Positions 45,754 to 54,759 of a DNA stretch of 64,000 bases are shown here, piece by piece. The position numbers and the translations under genes were made by a program. The notes beneath the pieces were generated by a model. The model saw nothing but the letters and a program-made list of their open reading frames with translations, was not told where the DNA came from and did not search any database. How positions within the stretch are numbered: the stretch's first letter is position 1; the number at the start of each line of letters is the position of its first letter. Origin of the DNA: Bacteroidales bacterium (GTDB lineage: Bacteria; Bacteroidota; Bacteroidia; Bacteroidales; UBA932); contig JALCKZ010000001.1 in the NCBI GenBank assembly GCA_022647615.1, positions 1,042,178 through 1,106,177 of the forward strand, given 5' to 3'.

Positions 45754-46923
45754 CTATTTAAAAATAGGGGCAGCGTAGGCAACCACATCTGCTTTTGTAA
45801 TCGGGTTGCTGCCAAGAATTAACAAGCGCTCAACAACATTGCGCAGTTCACGGATATTTCCGCTCCATGAATGTTTCTTAAGCTCTTCTATAGCATCGTT
45901 GTTGATTTTCCTCATAGGCATTCCGCCCTCTGTGCAAATTTGCTTTATGAAGAAATTTACAAGAATAGGGATGTCCTCTTTCCTCTCAGCCAGTGTTGGA
46001 ACGTGTATGATAATTACGCTAAGTCTCTGATACAAATCCTCTCTGAAGGTTCCCTTTTTAATCTCTTCTGACAGATTTTTATTTGTGGCGGCAACAACTC
46101 TAACGTTAACGTTGATGTCCTTGTCGCTCCCAACTCTTGTCAATTTATTCTCCTGAAGAACTCTAAGTACCTTGGCCTGAGCAGGAAGGCTCATGTCTCC
46201 AATCTCATCCAGAAATAGTGTTCCGCCGTCTGCCTGTTCAAATTTTCCTTTGTGCTGTTTTACAGCAGAAGTGAACGCTCCTTTCTCATGTCCAAACAAT
46301 TCGCTCTCAATAAGTTCGCTTGGAATAGCAGCGCAGTTAACATCTATGAACGGCATTTGAGCGCGGTTGCTTTTTTCATGCAGCCATCTGGCTACCAGCT
46401 CTTTGCCTGTTCCGTTAGAACCCGTTACAAGCACGCGCGCATCAGTAGGGGCAACTTTATCTATTATTGCCTTTACCTGATTTATAGCGGGCGAATTTCC
46501 GATAATTTCCTGAACTCCGGTGCCTGAAATTTTCTTCTTAAGCGTCTTATTTTCTTTGACTATGGAAGTCTTTTCGCTGGCATTTTTTAGAGTAATAAGA
46601 ATCCTGTTTAAATCTGGCGGTTTCTGAATAAAATCAAAGGCTCCTTTTTTAATGCACTCAACTGCGGTGTCTATGGAACCGTGCCCCGATATCATCACGA
46701 CAGATGATTCAACCCCTTCAGCTACAAGCTTATCCAGCACTTCTACACCATCCATGCCGGGCATTTTTATATCGCAGAAAATAACATCAAAATTATTGGC
46801 AAGCGCCTGCTCCAACCCTTTTTTCCCGTCTTCAGCTAATGAGACCTCATGTCCCTCATCCTCAAGGATGTCCTTCAAAGCCATGCGGATGCTCTTCTCG
46901 TCATCTATAATAAGTACTTTCAT
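45754..46923 (-). CDS. Sigma-54-dependent response regulator without DNA-binding domain
   Basis: 389 residues. A receiver domain (1-120) with the phosphorylation site Asp51 in [11 protein letters not shown] is followed by an AAA+ sigma-54 activator domain: Walker [12 protein letters not shown] at about 165-175, GAFTSA loop, Walker [12 protein letters not shown], and arginine-finger region RVVAATN. The protein stops shortly after [14 protein letters not shown], at AAPIFK. The usual Fis-type helix-turn-helix of NtrC proteins is missing. It may activate sigma-54 from solution. A partner kinase may be the NtrY-like protein at 48063-51662. Confidence 0.92.
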   Translation of the reverse strand: MKVLIIDDEKSIRMALKDILEDEGHEVSLAEDGKKGLEQALANNFDVIFCDIKMPGMDGVEVLDKLVAEGVESSVVMISGHGSIDTAVECIKKGAFDFIQKPPDLNRILITLKNASEKTSIVKENKTLKKKISGTGVQEIIGNSPAINQVKAIIDKVAPTDARVLVTGSNGTGKELVARWLHEKSNRAQMPFIDVNCAAIPSELIESELFGHEKGAFTSAVKQHKGKFEQADGGTLFLDEIGDMSLPAQAKVLRVLQENKLTRVGSDKDINVNVRVVAATNKNLSEEIKKGTFREDLYQRLSVIIIHVPTLAERKEDIPILVNFFIKQICTEGGMPMRKINNDAIEELKKHSWSGNIRELRNVVERLLILGSNPITKADVVAYAAPIFK

Positions 46924-46981
46924 ATTAATCTGTTAAAACTTCACTTAAGCGTCTGCAAATTTAACAAAAAGATAGAATGTG

Positions 46982-47434
46982 CTAATTTACAGCTCCAGAG
47001 TTGCGCTCAATGCGTATTTGCAAAATTTGCGCAGGGGAAGGCTGAGTTCTTACAAGAAGAATTACTCTAAAGTTGTCCCCGCCGGCAGTAAGATTTCCAA
47101 TTGCGTATTTCATTGGAGGATTGCCGCTTTTGTGAAGAATGGTAAAACGTTTTGGGGTAAATTCTGCAAAGAAATTTTTCATAATCTGGGTCGCCTGCAC
47201 TTTGCTGCAGTCTGTGGGGTTTCCAAGAATTTCCATCTCCAGATTGTTTGCAAACCACGCAGATAGTTTCTCTGCATCTCCTTTCTGAATGTATTTGGAT
47301 ATTGGAACAAAGACATCACCTCCCTCTCTTTGCGGAACGTCAGAGGAGCTTAGCGCAAAAAAACCAGCCGCAATACACATTGCAGCTGCGGCAGTTAAAA
47401 GGGGTGTCCGTATGTTCTTAATATTTAAATGCAT
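46982..47434 (-). CDS. DUF4783-type exported protein
   Basis: 150 residues from the ATG at 47434. An N-terminal hydrophobic helix (about 10-30) anchors or exports it. The remainder has the NTF2-like pattern KGDAEKLSAWFANNLEMEI...NFFAEFTPKRFTILHKSG...VLLVRTQ, which I recognise as the Bacteroidota DUF4783 family. The function is unknown. It is divergent from rlmH. Confidence 0.8.
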   Translation of the reverse strand: MHLNIKNIRTPLLTAAAAMCIAAGFFALSSSDVPQREGGDVFVPISKYIQKGDAEKLSAWFANNLEMEILGNPTDCSKVQATQIMKNFFAEFTPKRFTILHKSGNPPMKYAIGNLTAGGDNFRVILLVRTQPSPAQILQIRIERNSGAVN

Positions 47435-47498
47435 AATGTGAGCGAGGAAAATTGCAAAAATCAAGCCATATTGGGTAAAAATGGCTATTTTTGCAAGT

Positions 47499-48029
47499 AT
47501 GAAAGTGACTCTGATATGTGTTGGAAAAACCGATTTCCCCTACATAACAAGCGGAATGCAGATTTATGAGGAGAGGCTGAAACATTATGTTAAGTTTTCC
47601 ACAACATATATTCCGGCTTTAAAAAATGCCGCATCTCTTACGGAAGGGCAGATAAAGGATAAGGAGGGCTCCCTGATACTTAAAGAGATTTCAGGCGGCA
47701 AGAAGGATGTGCCGGCGGGAAGAGGTGGTGCCGTGAAAGTTGCCGGAGGTGCATGGGTGGTCTTATTGGATGAGCGCGGAACATCTTTTGATTCAGTCGG
47801 ATGGGCACGGCATTTGGAGCAAAGGCTATCTTGCGGGGGAGGTGATAAAGAGATTTTTTTTGTTATCGGCGGAGCGTATGGTTTTTCCAAAGAGGTGTAT
47901 GAAATGGCAAATGAAAAAGTATCATTGTCAAAGATGACTTTTTCTCACCAGATGGTAAGGCTTATTTTTATTGAACAATTATATAGAGCGTTTACAATTA
48001 TGAGGGGTGAGCCTTATCATCATCAATAG
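47499..48029 (+). CDS. rlmH: 23S rRNA pseudouridine1915 N3-methyltransferase RlmH
   Basis: A SPOUT methyltransferase acting on helix 69 of 23S rRNA. It starts at the ATG at 47499 (MKVTLICVGKT); an ATG 18 bases upstream is unlikely. The knotted SAM site VIGGAYGFSKEVY and the C-terminal LYRAFTIMRGEPYHHQ are intact. 176 residues against about 155-160 in the family. The excess is a Gly/Val/Ala-rich insertion (about residues 67-85, GKKDVPAGRGGAVKVAGG) just before VVLLDERG. The insertion lies in a surface region before the fold core, so activity is probably kept. Confidence 0.93.
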   Translation: MKVTLICVGKTDFPYITSGMQIYEERLKHYVKFSTTYIPALKNAASLTEGQIKDKEGSLILKEISGGKKDVPAGRGGAVKVAGGAWVVLLDERGTSFDSVGWARHLEQRLSCGGGDKEIFFVIGGAYGFSKEVYEMANEKVSLSKMTFSHQMVRLIFIEQLYRAFTIMRGEPYHHQ

Positions 48030-48062
48030 ATATTTAAATTGGCGATAATTAACTGATTTCCA

Positions 48063-51000
48063 ATGTTTGAAGATACTGTCGGGAATATAAAAAGATTTTT
48101 CAAAAGCACTAGCGCTCTGCTGTTTTTTGCTGCAGCCGTTATTATTGCCGCGGTCTCCTTTTTTGTTACTCCGCAGAGTACTTCTTTGAAGGGGCAAGCT
48201 GCAAGAGTAGAAAAAATTGTTCAGCAGAGAGAGAAGATTTTGGAGGATTACGCCAACAAATCGCTTAATAAGCCAGCTTCTCAATGGCTTAGTTTTGAGG
48301 ATTTTCCAAGCGATATGGTTTTGTACCGCTATTGCGCCGATACGCTGCAGTCTTGGGTAAATCAGTTCCCTATAAGCAATGATGAAGTGGATATTGATGC
48401 TACTGCATACATGCAGCTTTACAGGATTCATTATATGGGGAGCCAAAATCAATTTGATTCCCCGTTCGCATATCTAAAAGGAAATGAACAGTATGTGAAC
48501 TTGGGTACTTCCTGGTATGTTGTAAAAGTATATGCAAAGGGGAATCAAAAAATCATTGCGGGTCTTCTTATAAAGACAGACTCCAGGTCTTCCGACGCAA
48601 CGGGTTCTTCTACGATAAATCCAAGGCTTAAGCTCTCCAGGCGGCTGGATATTGTACCAATAAATTTTGATGACGGAGCAATTGTAAAGGATAAGGAAGG
48701 AGATGTGCTATTTGCTGTGGTTGAGGATGTTGCGTTTAGAGGCTCAAAGAGCGTGAGCCTTCTTGTTTGGATAGCTCTTGTCCTTGCGCTGTGCGGATTT
48801 TTTGCTCTTTTCTACAGGAGAAGGACATTAAGAGATTTTCTGATTTTTGCGGCGGGCATTACTGTCTTGCGCGTATTGTGTTTTCAATTTGGAGGATACC
48901 TGAGGCTAGACTCAGATTTCTTCTCTCCTACTCTTTATGCAGATGCAGGAATATTCTCTTCCCTTGGCAATTTGCTGCTGAATAATTTATATGTCTTTCT
49001 GATAGTGCTGGCCATTTATATGCTCAGAACCAACTGCTTGCGTTATGTCAAAACACATGCGGGCTGGAGAAGGCAAATTGTTCTGGCGCCAATAATTTTA
49101 CTCCCGATAGTTCTATTTGTTTATATAAACTTTACGCTGCGCTCTCTTATTAACAATTCCACAATTGTGCTGGAATTGTATAGAATAACGCAGCTGAATT
49201 TTTATTCCGTGCTCTGCTATCTCTCTTATGCTCTGCTGTTTTTGGATTTGCTTTTCTCATTGCAAAATGCTGCAAAAACTATCGGGATAAAAAGAAATTA
49301 TTACCTGCTCTCTGCAAGAAACATTTTGATATTTATTTTTGCTACCGCTCTATATACTTTGTTGACAACTAATTATCTTAGCTTTAAGAAGGAGTGCGAG
49401 TGGAGCAAAGTGGTAACTAACAAACTCTCCGTGGAGAGAGATTTGGGACTTGAGCTGGAACTGCGCTCTATTGAAATGAAGCTTGCAAAGGACCCTTTGT
49501 CTGCTGTAATTCTTAATCTTCCAAAGGAAAACCTTAAACTTTTGGAGCAGAGATTTTCTGAACTTTATTTCCAAAGCATAAAGCAAAAATATCTTATAAG
49601 TTTAACAATTTGCCGTCCGAATGATGTGCTGCCGTTGCCGCAACTTGTTGACTGCATGCAGTATTATGATGCTTTGCTTACTCAGTATAATGCAATGCCG
49701 ATAGCAGACGGAAGCAGTTTCTTTTATCTTAGCAATTACAAAGGAAAGGTTGGATATCTTGGAATTTTTAAATACCTGACGGAGAATGGCCCTATAAATT
49801 TATACATAGAAATTGATTCCAGGTTTGCAGAGGATCCATCCGGCTATCCGGCAGAACTATTTGATTATCAGCAGCAAGACAATGTCAATATTCCGTCGGA
49901 ATACTCTTATGCAAAATATTATAGCGGAAGGCTGACACTTTACAAGGGTAATTATAATTATCCTATCTCATCTTCTGCTTATAAAGCTCCCGACGGATTT
50001 GCCGTGGAAATTAAAGATAAATGTGTCCATTTCATTAATCAGGTCTCAGATGATAACTTGGTGGTAATAAGCCGTCCAAAGAGATCTTTCTTCCCTTATC
50101 TGGTTTCCTTCTCTTATCTGATGCTTTTCTATTGCGCTATTTTCTTTATAGTCCTGAGGGTTAGAAGGTCCAGAATTAGAGCTGTTTCCAGATTGAGAGG
50201 TCCAAAGAAATCTCTGAGGAGGAAAATGACATATTTGCTTACTACCGCACTGGTTGTTGCGCTTATTGCAATGGCCCTTGGCACCGTGTGGTTCAGTATC
50301 AATTACTATAACGGAAGCAACAGGCTGAGGCTGGAGGAAAAAATTCAGACGGTGCAGAAGACGCTCTCTACATTTTGCTCATACGCAAGGGATTACACCG
50401 ATATTAATTCCAATGATTTGTTCCAGGCAATGGACCGCCTGGCAAATGATACGCAGTCCGATATAAACTTGTATGACCCTCACGGAAAATTAATCCGCTC
50501 TACAAAGCCGGAGCTTTTTGACAAATATGTTCTGTCATCCAGAATGAATCCAAAGGCATATTCTGAACTGGTGCTTAAGACAAGAAGCCAAGTGTTTAAT
50601 AAAGAGAGGGTTGGAGTCTTTCATTATTACTCTTTATACTCGCCTATATTCAATGTTAACGGCAAGATGATTGCCATTGTGAACATCCCGTACTTTGCAA
50701 AGACTTCCTCATTAAGAGGAGATTTGTCATCCGTTGTAGCAGCAATCATTAATGTTTATATCATTTTGCTGATTATTGCAATCTTCTTTGGCACAGTACT
50801 TTCCAATTCCGTTACAAGGCCTCTTGCGCAGATAAGCGGAAGGATGCAGTTTATAGATGTATCAAAGAAGCCTGAACATATTAACTATAAGAGCGAGGAT
50901 GAACTTGGACTTTTGGTAGGGGCGTACAACAAGATGGTGGACTCTTTGGTGGAGAGCACAAAACAGATGGCGCAGACTGAAAGAGAAAGGGCATGGAGCG

Positions 51001-51662
51001 AGATGGCCCGCAGAATTGCGCATGAAATTAAAAATCCTCTGACTCCGATGAAGCTTAGTATTCAGAGGCTTATAATGCTTAAGAAGAGAAATGCCCCTGG
51101 ATGGGAGGAGAAATTTGAAGATACGGGGAATTCAATTTTGGAGCAGATAGATATCCTTTCAAACACTGCTTCTGAATTTAGCAGTTTTGCAAAATTCTTT
51201 GTGGAAGATAATGCTGAAGTTAATTTGTATGAACTTATCCGGGAGCAAAAAATACTATTTGATACGCAAGATAATATTAGAATTTCTTATGGATATGATT
51301 CTGAAAAATGCATGATATTCGCCCGCAAGGGACAAATAGTTAGAGTCCTTGTTAATCTGATTTCCAACGCAATACAGGCGCTTGAGAAAGTAAGCGAGAC
51401 TGGCAAGGGATTCATAAGAGTTTCTTTGCAGGACAAAGGGGATGATTATGTGGTTGCCGTGGAGGACAATGGAGACGGCGTTAAAGAGGAAGATATGCCA
51501 AAATTGTTTACTCCAAACTTTACCACAAAGAGCAGCGGCAACGGACTTGGACTTGCAATCAGCAAGAGCATAATTGAACAGAGCGGCGGAAAAATATGGT
51601 ATTCTAAGTCTGAACTTGGCGGCGCGAACTTTGCGTTCAGCCTTCCTAAGTATAAAGGATAA
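48063..51662 (+). CDS. Large NtrY-like sensor histidine kinase
   Basis: 1199 residues. One membrane helix near residues 17-37, an extracytoplasmic segment to about 220, a run of about six helices (225-450), and a second extracytoplasmic domain (to about 670). A membrane helix and a further helix near 725 follow, then a sensor segment with a helix near 895-915, and a HAMP domain. The kinase core follows: the His box is ARRIAHEIKNPLTPMK near residue 985; ATP-binding blocks are NLISNAIQAL, VEDNGDGVKEED and SSGNGLGLAISKSI. The layout resembles NtrY. No response regulator is adjacent on this strand; the HTH-less sigma-54 regulator 1.1 kb upstream is the best candidate partner. Confidence 0.9.
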   Translation: MFEDTVGNIKRFFKSTSALLFFAAAVIIAAVSFFVTPQSTSLKGQAARVEKIVQQREKILEDYANKSLNKPASQWLSFEDFPSDMVLYRYCADTLQSWVNQFPISNDEVDIDATAYMQLYRIHYMGSQNQFDSPFAYLKGNEQYVNLGTSWYVVKVYAKGNQKIIAGLLIKTDSRSSDATGSSTINPRLKLSRRLDIVPINFDDGAIVKDKEGDVLFAVVEDVAFRGSKSVSLLVWIALVLALCGFFALFYRRRTLRDFLIFAAGITVLRVLCFQFGGYLRLDSDFFSPTLYADAGIFSSLGNLLLNNLYVFLIVLAIYMLRTNCLRYVKTHAGWRRQIVLAPIILLPIVLFVYINFTLRSLINNSTIVLELYRITQLNFYSVLCYLSYALLFLDLLFSLQNAAKTIGIKRNYYLLSARNILIFIFATALYTLLTTNYLSFKKECEWSKVVTNKLSVERDLGLELELRSIEMKLAKDPLSAVILNLPKENLKLLEQRFSELYFQSIKQKYLISLTICRPNDVLPLPQLVDCMQYYDALLTQYNAMPIADGSSFFYLSNYKGKVGYLGIFKYLTENGPINLYIEIDSRFAEDPSGYPAELFDYQQQDNVNIPSEYSYAKYYSGRLTLYKGNYNYPISSSAYKAPDGFAVEIKDKCVHFINQVSDDNLVVISRPKRSFFPYLVSFSYLMLFYCAIFFIVLRVRRSRIRAVSRLRGPKKSLRRKMTYLLTTALVVALIAMALGTVWFSINYYNGSNRLRLEEKIQTVQKTLSTFCSYARDYTDINSNDLFQAMDRLANDTQSDINLYDPHGKLIRSTKPELFDKYVLSSRMNPKAYSELVLKTRSQVFNKERVGVFHYYSLYSPIFNVNGKMIAIVNIPYFAKTSSLRGDLSSVVAAIINVYIILLIIAIFFGTVLSNSVTRPLAQISGRMQFIDVSKKPEHINYKSEDELGLLVGAYNKMVDSLVESTKQMAQTERERAWSEMARRIAHEIKNPLTPMKLSIQRLIMLKKRNAPGWEEKFEDTGNSILEQIDILSNTASEFSSFAKFFVEDNAEVNLYELIREQKILFDTQDNIRISYGYDSEKCMIFARKGQIVRVLVNLISNAIQALEKVSETGKGFIRVSLQDKGDDYVVAVEDNGDGVKEEDMPKLFTPNFTTKSSGNGLGLAISKSIIEQSGGKIWYSKSELGGANFAFSLPKYKG

Positions 51663-51707
51663 ATCATTATAAAATAGATAATTAACACGGTTGTAAATAT
51701 AATATTT

Positions 51708-52982
51708 ATGGCAAAATATAATTTTGATGAAATCATTGAGCGCAGAAATACTGATTGCTTAAAATGGGATGCGGTTGTGGAGAGATGGCATAAAAAAAAT
51801 CTTCTCCCAATGTGGGTGGCGGATATGGATTTCCGCACGCCGCCTTTTTTGATGGACGCGCTGAACAAAAGGAATGAACATGAGGTGCTGGGTTATGCGC
51901 GCCGTCCGGAAGATTGGTACAAGGCTATAATCTACTGGTTTAAAAAGCGTTATAACTGGAGCATCAAAGCGGAAAACATAGGTTTTGTTCCGGGCATTGT
52001 TGTTGGCTTGTGCCACGCTTTAAGATGTTTCACAAAGCCGGGAGATAAAGTCCTTATCATGCCTCCGGTCTATTTTCCGTTCCGTCTGCAGATTCTTGCT
52101 GCGGGCTGCAAGCTTGTCAATTGCAATTTGAAATTAAAAGACATTGCCATTAAAGGAAATGCTGCAGCTAAAGAGCAGCAATTTGAGCTGGATTTTGATG
52201 ATTTCCGTAAAAAGATAAAAGGCTGCAAAGCTATGATACTCTGCAATCCCCACAACCCTGGCGGAAGAGCATGGACCCGTCGGGAACTAGAAGAGATTGC
52301 AAAAATTTGTTTGCAGAATAAAGTGCTTGTGCTGTCAGATGAAATCCATTGTGACCTGACATTTCCCCCTTTAAAGCACATCCCTTTTGCAACTGTTAAT
52401 GCTCGTCAAGCACTGAATACCATTACATTCCATGCTCCAAGCAAAACTTTCAACTGCGCCGGTCTTGGCAGCAGCGAGTGGATTGCTACAAACAAAAAGC
52501 TGCATGACACGTTTGCTAAATATTTGGATGACGGAGAGTTTGACGGAGGCAATGTTTATTCTTTTATTCCCGACAGATATGTCTATACGCCAGAGGGTTC
52601 CGAGTGGTTAAAGCAGGCGCTTGAATATATGCAGGGCAACATAAATTATGTTGAGAAATTCTTGAGAGATAATTTTATTTTTGATGCTATCTCAAAGGTA
52701 AAAGGAGGCAGGCAGATGTCTGAGCACAAAACACAGCTTATTACTATGATTAAACCTCAGGCTTCATTTTTAATTTATTTGAACTTTAGGAATCTTGGTT
52801 TGACTCAAAAACAACTTTGCAGTTTTATTGCTGATGATGCTCATCTTGCTCTAAATGATGGGGCTGTATTTGGTCCTGGAGGAGAAGGGTTTATGAGGCT
52901 TAACATTGGTTGTCCCAGAGCTACGGTTGAGCTGGCGATGGGGCAGTTAAAGAGAGCGTTTGATAAGAAGTTCTGCAAATAA
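51708..52982 (+). CDS. patB: PatB/MalY-type aminotransferase (C-S lyase)
   Basis: A fold-type I PLP enzyme of 424 residues. It begins with FDEIIERRNTDCLKWD and PMWVADMDFRTPPFL, typical of MalY/PatB beta-C-S lyases. The PLP-binding regions are CNPHNPGGRAW, LSDEIHCDLTF (with the Asp) and HAPSKTFNCAGL (with the Schiff-base Lys). It probably cleaves cystathionine or other Cys S-conjugates. An insertion near residues 345-350 (GGRQMSEHKT) is slightly unusual. Confidence 0.9.
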   Translation: MAKYNFDEIIERRNTDCLKWDAVVERWHKKNLLPMWVADMDFRTPPFLMDALNKRNEHEVLGYARRPEDWYKAIIYWFKKRYNWSIKAENIGFVPGIVVGLCHALRCFTKPGDKVLIMPPVYFPFRLQILAAGCKLVNCNLKLKDIAIKGNAAAKEQQFELDFDDFRKKIKGCKAMILCNPHNPGGRAWTRRELEEIAKICLQNKVLVLSDEIHCDLTFPPLKHIPFATVNARQALNTITFHAPSKTFNCAGLGSSEWIATNKKLHDTFAKYLDDGEFDGGNVYSFIPDRYVYTPEGSEWLKQALEYMQGNINYVEKFLRDNFIFDAISKVKGGRQMSEHKTQLITMIKPQASFLIYLNFRNLGLTQKQLCSFIADDAHLALNDGAVFGPGGEGFMRLNIGCPRATVELAMGQLKRAFDKKFCK

Positions 52983-52986
52983 TTTT

Positions 52987-53060
52987 TATATTTGCACCCG
53001 CATTCCGCAAGGGGTGCGAGTTTGCTCCGCAGGGAGCATTTGATTTGCTCCGCAAGGAGA
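52987..53060 (+). promoter_or_regulatory. tRNA-Pro leader: -7-like box followed by three hairpins
   Basis: TATATTTG at 52987-52994 is a good -7 match. Between it and the tRNA lie GCACCC / GGGTGC (52994-52999, 53012-53017), TGCTCC-GCAG-GGAGCA (53023-53038) and CTCC-GCAA-GGAG (53048-53059). The 11-mer TTTGCTCCGCA occurs twice (53021-53031, 53044-53054). The tRNA precursor would thus carry a structured 5' leader, or the tract is another hairpin array of the kind seen at 37429-37590. No protein gene is present from 52983 to 53264. Confidence 0.5.
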
Positions 53061-53065
53061 AGTTT

Positions 53066-53140
53066 CGGGATGTGGCGCAGTTGGCTTAGCGCGCCTGCTT
53101 CGGGTGCAGGAGGTCCCCCGTTCGAGTCGGGGTATCCCGA
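53066..53140 (+). tRNA. tRNA-Pro (anticodon CGG)
   Basis: A complete cloverleaf of 75 nt: acceptor stem CGGGATG (53066-53072) with TATCCCG (53133-53139), discriminator A at 53140; anticodon stem CCTGC / GCAGG (53094-53098, 53106-53110) with loop TTCGGGT and anticodon CGG at 53101-53103; T-stem CCCCG / CGGGG with TTCGAGT loop. CCA is not encoded. It reads CCG codons. Confidence 0.95.
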
Positions 53141-53146
53141 CATTTT

Positions 53147-53172
53147 AAAACCGCCGAGTATTTGGCGGTTTT
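53147..53172 (+). terminator. Terminator after tRNA-Pro
   Basis: AAAACCGCC (53147-53155) pairs with GGCGGTTTT (53164-53172), followed by a T-rich stretch; 7 bases after the tRNA. Confidence 0.8.
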
Positions 53173-53189
53173 ATTTTAAAATAATATTT

Positions 53190-53227
53190 AAAAAAAAGCG
53201 TCCGTTTTCACGGGCGCTTCTTTTTTT
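53190..53227. terminator. Bidirectional terminator between tRNA-Pro and the first SusD gene
   Basis: A 10-bp stem with one G-T pair (53196-53205 with 53210-53219), loop TTTC, A-run on the left and T-run on the right. It can end transcripts from both sides; it lies 38 bases beyond the SusD stop. A TGTCGCGACA palindrome follows at 53246-53255. Confidence 0.8.
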
Positions 53228-53264
53228 GTTCCGCGGCAATCAATCTGTCGCGACATATAATCTA

Positions 53265-54740
53265 TTAATAACCAGGATTCTGTACTAGATTTGCATCTGT
53301 ATTGATATCATCCTGACTAATAGGAAGGATAGTTCTAAAGAATGTTCTGTCAATTGTTGACTCTCTGTAAGGGTGAGGAAGCTCTCCCTCTCCTCCGTCA
53401 ATTACATCATTATAAGTGATGCTCTTGTTGCAGCGGATTAAGTCCCAATATCTTTGACCCTCTCCAAATAACTCTTTGCTCTTCTCTAATAGAATCATAT
53501 CAAGAGTAACAGTTGACTCAGTAGCAGGAGCCAAGTTAGGAGAACGCTTTCTAATCTGATTCAGATAGTAAGCAGCTCCGTCAGTTGCGCTCAAATTGCC
53601 GGTTCTTAATGCGGCCTCTGCAGCAATTAGATAAATCTCTGACAGTCTGCAAAGCTTGATGTTAACTGCAGTATATCCTGCTTTGCCATCACCTGACAAT
53701 GAAGTGCTTCCAAGATATTTATAGCAAGAGCCAAGTCTTGTCTTAGAAAGCTCATCATAAGCCATGATGCCCCAGCGGACATCGCTTGCATCTTCCTTCA
53801 TTCTTGCCAGCCAGAAGTCACTAGCAACAAACAATCCGTCAGAATCACCATCGCAGTCACCCTCGCGGCTTATTGTTTCACCAAGGCAAGCAGAGCCGTG
53901 GTCAGCCTCATTGATGTTAACTGCAAATTCTATAATTGACTCGCTTCCAAACTGTTTCTTCCATGAATCTACCCATTCTGAATTTGAATACAAGGAATAA
54001 TCACCGTCACTGATAATCTCTTTGCAAGCTGCAAGAGCCTCAGCATATTTACCCATTTCCATATCAACTCTTGCCTGAATTGCAAGGTTGCCATAGTAAT
54101 TGATATAGCCGTTATTAGCATCTTTTCCAATCAAGCCTGCGCCTGTTTTCAAATCGCTAACTATTTGAGTATAAATATCATTAACAGTAGCACGTGAAGG
54201 CTTCTCAGTTGTTGCCAGGCTTGCCGTTACCAAAGGAACTGCCAAAGCTGATTTATCAACGTTGTAGTCTTTTCCGTACATTCTTACAAGATCAAAATAA
54301 ATCATTGCTCTGTAAGTATACAGCTGACCTTTAGCGTCGCTGAAATCCTCTTTTGTGCCGGCTTTTTCAACTGCGTCAATGCTCTCCAAAACGCTGTTTA
54401 TCTGCGCAATGCAAGTATAACCTACGCTCCAGAAGCCGGAATATGTTCCGGAAACAGAAGTATGGCTAAATGTATAAAGGGCGTCTGAGCCTCTTCCGTT
54501 TGAAACAACCGTATAATCTCCGCCTTTAGCATCTGCGTAAAGCAATATGTTGCGGCCATACAGAGAAGTACTCAACATCTCTCTGACTAAACCGTTGATA
54601 GCAACTTCTGCATCTCTTGCGGTTGTAACGGAGCCTTTTGAGTCAACGCTATTTGTAGGTTTCATATCCAGGAAATCATTGCAGGATGTGAAAGCAAACA
54701 AGCTCAATACAACTAATAGTGTAGTATATAATTTTTTCAT
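53265..54740 (-). CDS. SusD/RagB-family nutrient-binding lipoprotein (pair 1)
   Basis: A surface lipoprotein that caps the SusC channel and binds substrate. 491 residues; lipobox FTSC gives Cys20. The SusD plan is seen: DFLDMKPTNSVDSKGSVTTARDAEVAINGL near the N-terminus, a TPR-like helical core, and the C-terminal SusD domain with LSEIYLIAAEAALRTG, IRKRSP, EKSKELFGEGQRYWDLIR and a final QNPGY. It follows its SusC partner by 19 bases. No glycosidase is next to it, so the substrate is open; peptides are as likely as glycans. Confidence 0.93.
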   Translation of the reverse strand: MKKLYTTLLVVLSLFAFTSCNDFLDMKPTNSVDSKGSVTTARDAEVAINGLVREMLSTSLYGRNILLYADAKGGDYTVVSNGRGSDALYTFSHTSVSGTYSGFWSVGYTCIAQINSVLESIDAVEKAGTKEDFSDAKGQLYTYRAMIYFDLVRMYGKDYNVDKSALAVPLVTASLATTEKPSRATVNDIYTQIVSDLKTGAGLIGKDANNGYINYYGNLAIQARVDMEMGKYAEALAACKEIISDGDYSLYSNSEWVDSWKKQFGSESIIEFAVNINEADHGSACLGETISREGDCDGDSDGLFVASDFWLARMKEDASDVRWGIMAYDELSKTRLGSCYKYLGSTSLSGDGKAGYTAVNIKLCRLSEIYLIAAEAALRTGNLSATDGAAYYLNQIRKRSPNLAPATESTVTLDMILLEKSKELFGEGQRYWDLIRCNKSITYNDVIDGGEGELPHPYRESTIDRTFFRTILPISQDDINTDANLVQNPGY

Positions 54741-54759
54741 TTTCTTACAGTTTTATCAG

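Noticed and set aside
50988..51012. GCATGGAGCGAGA in the kinase gene resembles the palindromic element core
   Set aside because: Only about ten bases match, there are no inverted arms, and the codons encode the conserved RAWSEMARR segment found before the His box of NtrY-type kinases.
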